Shown piece by piece: positions 30,226 through 40,019 of a stretch of DNA of 64,000 nt. The stretch comes from Guadua angustifolia (taxonomy: Eukaryota; Streptophyta; Magnoliopsida; Poales; Poaceae), in assembly GCA_036346375.1 (NCBI GenBank), contig CM070517.1, positions 47,774,200 to 47,838,199 on the forward strand, given 5' to 3'. The notes beneath the pieces were generated by a model. The model was not told the DNA's origin and searched no databases. It saw only the letters and a list, made by a program, of their open reading frames with translations. Both the position numbers and the translations under genes were made by a program. Each line of letters begins with the position of its first letter. Position 1 is the first letter of the stretch.

Positions 30226-32928
30226 AGGAGTAAAGTCTTTTTTTATAGGATGATGGAGAAGCCGAGAGGTCAAACACGAGGTGGACGCCTTGGCTTTTGG
30301 TATTTGAATGGATCGGAAGGAGAAGCCGAGGAGTCAAGCACGAAAAAAGAAGCTGAGGGGGCATTTACTATTACGATCGGTTCTAACCTCAGAACTAATC
30401 GTAATGACCAAATCATCATTATCGGTTCTGACCTCAGAACCGATAGTAATACTAATAACAGTGATGTTTTGCATCATATTTTTCATCCGCGTCGAATTAT
30501 ATATTACTATTGTTTTTTTAAAAAGTTGATATCAATCCAGATGAAGAGATAATGTTATATCATTATATAGTAATGTAAATATTCAACGGTCAATAGCATG
30601 ATAGAAGATACCAATAATCTTGTCTTCTTCGATGAACAAGGATGATCCAAGAAGCCAAAACAAGTGAACTTATCCGGTAACTCCAAATTAAAGTTGAACG
30701 CGAACGATCACCATTGATCGTGCCTGTACTTAGTACGTTCTTTTTTTTTGAAAGAACAGGCAGGAGCTCTGCCGGATGCATTAAGTTAAGAGAATAGTAC
30801 ATAACGGTTCACATCCACGAAAAAGACGAAAAGAGTAAATAGAAAGAAAGAGTAGCTAAAAGAGGAGACGGAAGGAAAGGAAAATACATCCTCGAAGGAA
30901 AGCGGGGCCTAGAGACCCTAGAAACTAGTCGCAACCATACAAAGAGTTCGCCTTAGCGCCACCTGTCTGCTGCGGATGTCCTGAATAATGGCATCGGCCA
31001 CTGCTGTAACCAAGCGGTATGAATTGCTGAAAATCTGTTGTTTCTCTCCTTCCAAATGTTCCAGAGGCTATGTTTACACTCGTCAATTCCTTCCGCTCGG
31101 GCGAGGAAGCCAGAACGCGCGGTTCCGCCCACCAAGTCACATTGTCAAAATGTCCCGACGACTCAAGGCGTCAAGGCCGACCGCAGAACCTTAGGATAGG
31201 CCGCCAGACTGCTCTAGCAAAAGGACGAGTAGCAACATATGGTTGGATGTTTGTGCTCAATGCCACAAAGGACACACATGACGGAATGTGGCCACCCCGC
31301 GTGAGCCTGTCTGAAGTCAACAACCTGTCTTGCACGAATAGCCACGCAAAGAACCTGCACTTTCCTTCTGTTGAGGACTGCCAAATCATCCTATAAGAGG
31401 GGTCGGATATGGATCCGGCGAATTGAGCCCTGTAGGCCGAGCCTACGGAGTATTCCCCTGTTGTCGACCATTTCCAAGTGATGCTATCCTGAACCTGTGG
31501 TTGAAGCTGCACCTGCTGTAGCGCGAGCCAAAGCGAAAAAAATTCCTGGATTTGCGTTGTGCTCGTGATCCGCCGCAGCGGGCGAATCCAAGCATTGTGC
31601 GATAATAAGTCTCTGACTGTCCCGGTCCTGTTCCTAACTAATCTGTAGCACGACGGAGCGAAATCAGCGGGAGCCCGCCCCTGAAGCCATTTGGATTCCC
31701 AAAAGTTAGCGGTTGCGCCGTCCCCTATTGAGAAAACGGTAGCGCGTTAAACAATGCACGGTCTGCGGCGTCACAAGGTAGAGTGGAGCCGACCCACGGT
31801 CTTTGCTGTCCCTGCGATGCGAACCAAAGCCATCGAAGCCGGAGGGCCCGACCAAATCGGTCGATGTCTTTTATGCCCAATCCCCCTAATGTTTTTGGCC
31901 GACAGACCTTTTTCCAATTTACTAAGCAGTGTCCTCCATTGCAAACCTCGTCCCCTTTCCACAGAAAACTACGGCGAAGCTTGTCCAGGCTCTTTGCAGC
32001 CCAAGAGCCGAAAGGGAAAGCAGTAAGGTGATATACAGCAAGAGATGTGAGGACCGAATTGATGAGGATCAAGCGGCCCGCCCTGGACAACAGACGCCCT
32101 TTCCACCTCGCAAGGCGACTCGCGCTTTGTCGATAATGGGTTGCAGTCCGATCTTTTAAGCCTGGTTGGACGGAGAGGAAGACCAAGATATTTGTACGGA
32201 AAAGAACACAACGTGGCCGGAAATCCCTGCAAAATAGTTGTCATGTCGATCGCCTCACACCTGATCGGGAAATCACTCATGATCTAGGTCCATCTAAACA
32301 GGTTTGGAGAGCCTACACATAATGCATGGATCCTTGAAGAAAATTCATCTAGATGGACCTAGTTTCCCAGAGGGGAAAAAACATTCATCTGGACCGTTTG
32401 ATGTCCTTGCAGCATCTTTTTTGAGCATCCATTTGTTTAGTAGTAGTGGTTGCTGAAGCCGACGTCTTTCTGTACCTCTAAAATTCATTTTTGATAAATT
32501 TGATCTTCCTCTGTTCGAGCTCGAAAGACGCCGTAGCCCGTAGGTGAGATGAGTCACGTGCTGTGTTAGAGGAGCTTGGCAGCCAACTACCACCGATCAG
32601 TAGCTCTGAAGGTGGCAACGATTGACTAATTAATTAAGTTATTGATAAACAAAGTGATTGATTAGCGGTTTAATTAAGTGGTTAATTTAGTAGTGCAATT
32701 AAATTAGTGAATGATCAGTAGATTTGATTCTTGTCGAGGTGACTTGCTGAGCTCCTAAAGAGTAGGAGGCGAGTCGTATGTATCAAATATACAGATGATT
32801 TCGGAGGGGTATATATGAAAAAAAAACATTAAAAGCAAATTTTTCGTGGTCGCTTATCATCTCACATGACTGATGAGGTTTTTGATTGGATTAACAAAAA
32901 AAATTGTGAATTGCATAGCAGTACTAGT
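30226..32928. repeat. Segmental duplication, copy B
   Basis: Matches copy A from 24,672 and copy C from 42,670, starting AGGAGTAAAGTC. It carries the most regular form of the palindrome at 30,421-30,444 (11-base arms ATCGGTTCTGA around CC). A LINE interrupts it at 30,741-32,271 with loss of about 65 bases of target. About 115 bases between two ATGTC motifs are missing at about 32,403. The homology ends near 32,928 (AGTACTAGT). Confidence 0.88.
30741..32271 (-). mobile_element. 5'-truncated L1-type LINE with target deletion
   Basis: The poly(T) at 30,741 is the A tail of a minus-strand LINE. From 32,271 down it reads FPIRCEA, FPYKYLGLPLRPTRLKRSD, ASRLARWKGRLLSRAGRLIL, LDKLRRSFLWKGDE, GGLGIKDIDRFGRALRLRW, then zf-RVT text (KCRFFAWLFVQDRLLTSDRL at about 31,300-31,360) and the tail NIWKERNNRFSAIHTAW. 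There are frameshifts near 31,725 and 32,160. Against copies A and C, about 65 bases of target are gone, and no duplication flanks it. Confidence 0.88.
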
Positions 32929-33590
32929 TTTGGATGAGCACTAGCGAGGTGATGTGCACGTACAAGCAATGGAGAGATCAAAGAAGTTTGTGTTTTTTCA
33001 TGTGTCGGAGAGGATGCCAAAGAAAGAAATGGGTTTGTCATCGTCTAGCAAGCGACCCTATGATCTTTATGTGGATCAAACGGATTGAAGAGATAGTGAC
33101 GTACGAGAAATCTATCAATAAGAGGCAGGCATCTGCTGACCGTTGGCACTGAGGGATTCTACGACCCAATGAGCCCACCCAACAAGCTGAGTCAAGTTCA
33201 TCGTGAGTCGAGTTCGAGACTTTAGGAGATGTATTCTCCATCCTAAGTTGAGCTTGTGGGAGATGTGTCTGAGGCGTTGAGAAGATGCGTTTGCCGTCCA
33301 TAGTCAAGTTCGTCAGAATCGAGTCCATAAAAAATAAGTCTAGGATGTTAATGAGATGTGTTCTCCATCCTATATCGAATAAAAGTTGAGCAAATCGTAG
33401 TTGAACCGATTGCCTCAGTAAGCAAGAGTTGGTGTGTCAAGATTGGGGGGAAAATGTTAGATATAATCTTAACATGTATTTGTTAAGAGATAAGATTACA
33501 ACAAAACGCTTGAAGGATAGATTGATAATGTTTAAGTTAGTTGTTAACAAATAAAGTTTGTTAGCTAGTAAGTTATGTACTCATCTAGTA
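32929..33590 (+). mobile_element. Probable Copia tail: PPT plus partial LTR
   Basis: The purine run GGGGGGAAAA at 33,445-33,454 is followed directly by TGTTAGATATAATCTTAAC (33,455), the arrangement of a PPT and 3' LTR. The upstream text (33,000-33,440) has no recognisable domain but has direct repeats of GAGATGTATTCTCCATCC type. The LTR is cut off by the LINE at about 33,595. Confidence 0.4.
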
Positions 33591-33594
33591 AGTT

Positions 33595-34431
33595 AGTGGC
33601 GTGGAGTGAATTACTTTCACGCATCGCTCACATTAATTTGACTCAAACTGATGATGAGTTTCGTTGGAATCTGTGCCAAAATGGTCAATTCTCGGTGAAA
33701 TCCCATTATCAAGCATTGATTAAAAGTGATGAGCCAAATTTAAACAAACGATTATGGAAACTTAAAGTTCCACTGAAAGTCAAGGTGTTTCTATGGTACC
33801 TTAGGAGAGGTGTGATTCTGACTAAAGATAACTTAGCAAAACGAAATTGGCAAGGCAAATTAACATGTTGCTTTTGTCAGGAGCATGAGACAATTAGGCA
33901 TTTGTTCTTTGGTTGTCGTTTTGCGCACACTGTTTGGACCCTAATTTTTTTGGCGTTTGGAATACCTAGTCCAACGAGCGTTGCTAATATGTTTGGAAGT
34001 TGGCTAGGTCGTTTTAATGCAAACGTTAGAAACTTAGTGCTTCTTGGTGCTGCAGTTACAGTTTGGTCTATATGGCTTCACAGAAATGATAGAGTGTTTC
34101 AAAAGAAAACAATTTCTTCTCCGCTGCGTGTTATCTTTGCTATTACCCACTCGCTCAGACGTAATGTGGTTGCACAAGGTGGAGCTGCGAGCTTCTTTGG
34201 AGGAGGTTGCTCATTGTTTGGAACGGGTTGCTAAGGACTTCTACTCCCGGGCACATGGGTGGCGATCTAGTCTTCGGATTGCTAGTCACTAGAGTGTGTG
34301 TGTTTTCCAGTTATTTTGTTTGGTCAGGTGCTTCGTTAAGCAGAGGCCGGAAGGATTTTCAAGGACTTTGTGTCATCTCGATGTAATGCTCTTGAAATTA
34401 ATAAAATCTTCCTTTATCAAAAAAAAAAAAG
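33595..34431 (+). mobile_element. LINE 3' end with intact zf-RVT frame
   Basis: Open frame to 34,234 showing FRWNLCQNGQFSVKSHYQAL, LKVPLKVKVFLWYLRRGV, the zinc motif CCFCQEHETIRHLFFGCRFA and VWSIWLHRNDRVFQKK, the C-terminal domain of plant L1 reverse transcriptase. The 3' UTR has AATAAAATC and an A run at 34,420-34,431. It is strongly 5' truncated, and a target duplication was not found. Confidence 0.88.
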
Positions 34432-35017
34432 CAACGAAAAAGCCGAAGCACTTGCCTAGTTAAATTTTCCAAGCTGTTCCTAACATTCCTGACTGACAGG
34501 TGCTCTGCTCGTATATAACCAACTTATAGAAATTTCTTCCTTTAACCAGCATATAGCATACAGACTAGGCATCACTTTAGCAATCATAATACACACAGTA
34601 GTGTTCTCTCACGCATATCACACGCGTGAAACATGATAGCATAGTACAGGTGAATACAAACAAATACAATACCACAATGTAGGCCATACCGTCATGCGTC
34701 ATAGCATGCAGCCAGTGCAGCTCTGCTCAGACACGTACACACATAAACAACCACGTACATATAAAATCCAGACCAGATAGTAAAGAGAATTAACAAACAC
34801 ACTTATGCAGAAATGCAATTACACAAATTAGCATGAGCAGGATGAATTCAAATTGAACGGCACGTGAGACTGAAAGAAGATGACCAGGCTTCCCTTCAGA
34901 TGCATCTTTATTCGAGGCTATATGAACGGAGAAATAGCGAAGCAAGCTTCCAGTTGATGGAGAGTAACTGAGTACTCAAGGAGCTGAGGCAGCAACCACA
35001 GTTCCATATTCTTGGCG
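34432..35017. other. NLR 3' flank
   Basis: Non-coding. The part at 34,494-34,640 matches 3,918-4,050 of the pseudogene copy. Probably the 3' UTR and downstream flank of the minus-strand NLR. Confidence 0.6.
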
Positions 35018-36250
35018 TCAATGGTGTGGATTGTGCATGAAATCAGGATGGTTGTGATACTCTTGAATTGCTTTTCTGAGCTGTTCCACGTGATCTGGGT
35101 TGCACTTGCCATTGAGCTCGAGCTTCTTCAACTTCGGGAGGTGGTCAACTCCAGAAAGAGACTCCATGTTGGCAAAAGACCAGACAACCATCTCGAGCTC
35201 AGGAGCCGCTCCAGCATCAAAACTGATGGTGTTGATGTCGCTGCCCTCAACGACCAGAGACTGGAGACACCGGAATTCTTCTTTCTTGAAGCTGAGCTCT
35301 CTTCCAGTGTATGACTGGCGGTGGAGTCTGAGGCAGCTCAGGATTTTGAGCTTGCCAAGGATGCGTATAGCATCTTCCCCCAGGTCAGTCTGGCTCAGTG
35401 TTATCTTGGTAAGTTGATCGAGATCTGCAATCCAGAGGGGAAGCCCACTTGTGATGCCGCTGATGTTTAGACTCTGGAGAAGCTTCGTACGTGAGGCTAA
35501 CGCCGCCGCCGCCTCTGCATCAAGTATACTCTCACTTCTTGCCGGTTGAGCGATCCGGATCGACAAAGAGCGAAGGCATCCGCGCAATTTTGCAATCTGT
35601 TGGAACAGATGATCCAGAGCGCCTTTCTTGCGATGGATGATTACACCCAATTTTCTCAGGTGCAGCAGCTGGCTGAGATGAATTAAATCATCAACATTGT
35701 GGGAAACATCAACGTGGGACAATATCTCCAGTTTTTTCATTATGCGGATGCCACTGGGAAGGCGCACTGTCGTAAACGACTCCTCAAAATTACCAGCAAG
35801 CAAATGCTTTAGCATTGGAAGCATGACAGATTTCGTGGCGAATGCCCTTACTACTGTTTGCCTGATGTCCAATGTCTCTAGGCACTGCAGCTTCTTGATT
35901 TGCTTCGGCAATTCAATGACATCTGTTTTCCTGAGACTCAAGTACCTGAGCAATAATATCTTACAGATGCTCTTCAGATGCTTCTTCGTTAAGCCTTTGC
36001 TGCCTTCAAGATCCAGCACCTTCAACAGCTGCCATTGAGATGATTTGGCCAAGTATGGAAGATATGCCACAATGCCATTGCCGTCAGCTTCCAAAGGATG
36101 ATCAAAGTGAGATGCTTGCAGTCCTATCCTGTTGTGGATGGAAAGGTGACGAGCCAAATCTGGTGGCAGGTCTGTGTCAACAAAGTTTACATCTGCAGCA
36201 ATCCTGGTGATGACTTGGCGAACCACACGATGTATCGTGCAGCTCTTGAT
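35018..36250 (-). pseudogene. NLR, LRR half (separated by insertion)
   Basis: Open frame of about 410 codons on the minus strand, running from the insertion at 36,250 to a stop at 35,018. It starts with the ARC2 end IKSCTIHRVVRQ (where active NLRs have an MHD motif, here IHR) and continues with LRRs: HFDHPLEADGNGIVAYLP, SQWQLLKVLDLEGSKGL, LLRYLSLRKTDVIELPKQI, LQCLETLDIRQTVV, PSGIRIMKKLEILSHVDV, LQSLNISGITSGLPLWIADL and a last LRR at LPKLKKLELNGKCNPD. This is a grass CNL-type LRR of usual length with no internal stop. Its only M near the start is a GTG codon. It probably was one protein with the frame at 36,633-38,216 before the 36,251-36,638 insert. Confidence 0.85.
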
Positions 36251-36638
36251 CTTGTGTTAGCAAATCGACACGCAACCAAATACGAAGTAGATCAAAACCA
36301 AAAGAACAGATCGAGACACAAGAATTTAACGTGGAAAAACCCTCCAAAACGAAGGGTAAAACCACGCGCCGCCGCAAAACTTCACTATTTCGAGTGTTTA
36401 CATAATCGCCAGAGATCTTTCGCGACGGCTTACAAGATGTATATATATGGCGGTGACCTAGGTCAGAATAAATGACGATCCATACCGCGGGCGGAGCCTC
36501 CAGACTTCAGCGCCCCCGGCTGCGGGCTGACCGATGGGCTAATCTCTCCGCTCATGGAGGCCCAAGCCTCCCGGCGACGGGCCTCCGCTCCGTTCCGACA
36601 GAAGTTAGCCTTCTCTGAATTTGGATCATAAATCAACA
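36251..36638 (-). mobile_element. LTR-like insertion splitting the NLR
   Basis: The pseudogene copy at 4,519-4,555 lacks this DNA, so about 388 bases were added here. On the minus strand it contains TGTCGGAACGGAGC (36,600 down) and ends TTTGCTAACACA (36,253), with TTCCACGTTAAATTCTTGTG and a TATATATA box: the look of a Copia LTR. The 37 bases between 36,601 and 36,638 may be part of it. No clean target duplication was found, and it brings an in-frame TGA at 36,633. Confidence 0.6.
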
Positions 36639-38216
36639 GCCTGCAGCACTGATTTCCCCAGGAAGAACAAGCCGCCGAGCGACGAGCGCATCGAAGCAGC
36701 GTTCAGCTTCATCTTGTGCGTGATCTCTTTCGGTTAGGAGGCCTTCAGCCCTCCATCTTCTACACAAGGTTGTTCTCCTAAGGCAGTCATTTTCGGGGAA
36801 GATAGATAGGTACAGCAAGCAGCTCCTGTACTTCCTTGGCAAGTCATTGTAGGAGAGCCTCACCATTTGCTTTGCAACGCTTTTGTTCGACTCACTACAC
36901 TCATACATTTTCTTTTTAAATTTTTCCAGCTCATTGTAGCTCCTGTCAGGATTAACATAGAGAAGGTGCAGGAGCATCTTCATTGCAAAGACATCGGGTG
37001 GCAAACGTTCAAAAAAGTCACGTGTTATGTTACAATCCTTGGCTTTGAATTGGTAGGACAGCGCCTTCTCGTAGAAAAATACATGTGGACTTCTAGCTTC
37101 GAAGATTTTGTAAGGAGAAGACGACTCTGCTACAGATTCATTATGTGTGATCATGATTATAGCGCTACCAGCAGGGCAATCATCGGCAGCATGTAACAAA
37201 GCAGATTTTAACACCCGTGGTAGTTCTTCATAGACATGCTCAAGAAGAATCAAGAAGCGTTTACCAGCAGCTTTGAGATAGCCCTGAAGTTTCTTGGCGA
37301 GTTGCGTGGCCTCATCCTCCTCCTCATCTTTAACCCCCCGTGATGATGTTTCCGTAGAGATCTGCTCCTCACATTCCATGCTCTGCTGCTGGGGCAGCGT
37401 GTCGTCTTCATCTTCTGCTACTTGTTCTAGTATTTCCCGCAACACCTCTGATGCAGATTTAGGCCTGACATAGGCCACCCGGGCCTTGCAACCAAATGAG
37501 CTCACCACGGAGGGATGTCCGTACAACCCCCCTGCCATACGAGTTGTCACGCTTACATAATAGTTGTGATACTTGTCCTTCCATAGAATAGGGAAGACCC
37601 TGAGCTGTGGTCCGCCAACTCCTGCGGCAGGTGCTTCCTCCAACAGACACTCGATCAGGGGATCGATGCTTTCGTTAACGACAGTCTCCTCGTCGTCCGG
37701 TAGTTCACCGTATGCAAGTAGAGCGCGTCGGTTCCAAATATCTGGAGCCTGGATGTCGTCGTCGATGAATATCGCGTCGTCCTGGTCAGGCACCGACGGC
37801 ACGGTGACGCCGTACCTGAGCCGCCTGTCGGCCACGTCGCGCGCCCGGACCTTGAGCTCCCGGATCCGTGCCGCCACCCGGTGCCGGGCCGGAATGGTCC
37901 GCACAAACCGGGGGATCCGCCGGAGATACGCCAAAAGCCCCTTGGCGCGAGGGCCAGCACCTGCAACTTGCTGGACGTAGAGCTCGACGCTGCCCTCGCA
38001 GTCTCGGGCGAGGCCGACCACCTGTCTCATCCATGTCCGGACATGGTGGGCGCGGTGCTGGGCCTCGGTGAGGTGCATCAGCAGGCTGTACATGCTCTCC
38101 ATCTCGTCCTTGATGAACTCCACGTCGCCGCGGACGCCGCCCAGCAGCTGCGCCTCGTTAAGGAGGATGGTGGTGAGGCGGCCTACGAGCGAGTCGAGTC
38201 CGCCCTGCGCGTCCAT
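36633..38216 (-). pseudogene. NLR, CC and NB-ARC half with non-canonical NB domain
   Basis: Open frame of 527 codons from ATG 38,216 (the frame extends to a GTG at 38,237) to a TGA inside the insertion. The N-terminus is an Rx-type coiled coil (LVGRLTTILLNEAQLLGGVR, KDEMESMYSLLMHL, EDVID-like motif reduced to RDCEGSVELY at about 71-80). The NB-ARC is degenerate: where GxxGxGKTT is expected there is only LRVFPILWKDKYHNYYVSVT, Walker B is RFLILLEHV without the usual two acids, and RNBS-B is GSAIIMITHN. RNBS-D-like YNDLPRKYRSCLLYLSIFPE is good. Nucleotide binding is unlikely, so it would act, if at all, as a partner of another NLR. The insertion removes the LRRs from this frame. Confidence 0.82.
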
Positions 38217-38445
38217 CTCGACAGCTTGATCTCTCACACGCTCTCTAGCTAGCTATTTGTTGGTCGATCCCTCTCTTACGGTGGAGAAGATTGGAGAGGC
38301 AGGGCAGGGCAGGCATTGCAAGCAAGGGAAGGAGATTGCAAGTGCCGAATGAAAGGATGGGAGCACAACATCTCCACGGCGTCGGGTACTCGATAGTATA
38401 GTTTCTAAAGTATACATGTAATTGCTCTAGGCATATATCGCAGGT

Positions 38446-38456
38446 TATTTAAGCCT
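38446..38456 (-). promoter_or_regulatory. Possible TATA box of the NLR gene
   Basis: CTTAAATAACC on the minus strand, 230 bases upstream of the ATG. Motif and position only. Confidence 0.3.
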
Positions 38457-38729
38457 ACAAGGCCGGCCTTGCATCTGGCGCGCGCGTATTATAAACGTAC
38501 CACATGCATTCGTAGATTACCGGCATTAGGTAGAGTTTCAGATCCTAACTTCATCTGAGATCTGAAATTTATAGGTCAAAATAAAGTGAATTAAGTGTAT
38601 ATTTTTAGTCTAAAATGTAAACAAGATGATCCATTTAAACACTCTTAATGTATTCACAACTCCAGCTCTACGGATCTAGTGGAGTTAGGAATACTTAACT
38701 CTACTAGATCTATAAATCTGGTGGAATTT

Positions 38730-40019
38730 ATCCAGCTTGCATGCGTTCGCTGTAGGTTCATCAGAGACAATTCTCATGGACAGACTGACGCTGTCTTCTG
38801 CCGACTTTGAGATTAGTTTAACTCGGCGTGTAGCACGACCGAGAGCTCCCTCGCTAATAATTTCCTCGCTCGCCTCTTGAATAACATCACCAGTACAGTT
38901 GCCTATATTTTAAAGGGAGCCAAGGTCAGCAACTCCCTGTACTCACTTTCTTCTTTCAAGTTCACCTTAAGTTATCTGTGCATTGATCTTCGGCTATTTC
39001 TCTACTCTTACATGATGTTTGCAGATATCGACGAGTGCCAATTGAAAGATCAGTATCCTTGCCACGGAAACTGCATAAATACAATTGGGGACTACATTTG
39101 TTCCTGCGCATCTGGGACTCACAGTACAGATCCAAAGAGAGAAGACTGCAATCCAATTGCAGCTAAACCCACAAAAATGTTTTTAGGTAATCTCCCTATA
39201 CTACAAAGATTTCAGTAAAGGTCTCACAATAGCATAGGTAAGTCACACTGATATAGCACATATGATGAGACATTAGTGAAATGGAATTAATTCAGCAAAT
39301 TGTACAGTAGACTCCTAAAACTTAGTAGACAATTCTCATGGACAGACTGAGATTAGTTTAACTCGGCGTGTAGCACGACCGACAGCTTTCCACGCTCGCC
39401 TCTTGAATAACAATCACCAGTACAGTTGGCAGCTAGATGTCTGTTTTTGAATCCAAAGGAATGAGGTCCCACTAGGCCCGGGCACACTGGTCATTGTTCT
39501 GCTCGTCTCATGTCCATACTTTGGAACAAAACTATGGCAAGTTTCAGTAAGTTTTTCAATCAATCTACACCTAGTTTTCACATAGTTTCATGAAGCTTCC
39601 AATCAAGTTATTACTAGTTTCAAAAAAAGTTTCAAGAAGTAATTAATCAAATTCCGAGCATAGCTTCAATGTTTTCCCTTCCAATATAAGTTGCACAAAT
39701 CTTGAAGCAACCGAAAAAATAATTAATCATAATTTACTGTTTATTCATACTTTAATATTTGTGTAACTGTAAAAAAGAAAAACATGTAAGTACCTCTCAA
39801 CAATTTAATCACGTTTCTAATATTTTCAAGCAAATTTATTGTGTTTCAGCTAGTTTCATAATTGTATACCAGCCACACCACCATGCTCTTCGCTTTTTAC
39901 TCATGTTGCAACCGCACATGATTTTGTGAAACATCTGTAACTGAATATTGGATATGAAGTAGATGCTAACATTAGTTGAAAAATAGAAACTAACTGAAAA
40001 CAAATAAACTCTAGAATCT
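38730..40019. repeat. NLR upstream flank shared with 6.19-6.95 kb
   Basis: It has repeated blocks GACAGACTGAGATTAGTTTA and CTCGGCGTGTAGCACGACCG (38,779-38,870 and again 39,345-39,420), then the AT-rich flank found at 6,395-6,950. The doubled block brackets the EGF exon fragment, which suggests that the exon arrived together with a second copy of this flank. Confidence 0.75.
39026..39190 (+). pseudogene. Orphan EGF-Ca exon, wall-associated kinase type
   Basis: After an acceptor-like TTTGCAG the frame reads DIDECQLKDQYPCHGNCINT, IGDYICSCASGTHSTDPKRE, then DCNPI. This has the D-I/V-D-E-C start and six cysteines of a calcium-binding EGF domain, and the THSTDPKREDC tail is characteristic of plant wall-associated kinases, cell-wall pectin receptors. 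Only this exon is present: no signal peptide, GUB_WAK, transmembrane or kinase part is seen within several kb. A transposed or captured gene fragment. Confidence 0.8.

Noticed and set aside
36249..36640. Reading the NLR interruption as a normal intron
   Set aside because: The paralogue at 4.5 kb lacks it, and the obvious GT-AG pair leaves the frame shifted by one base.
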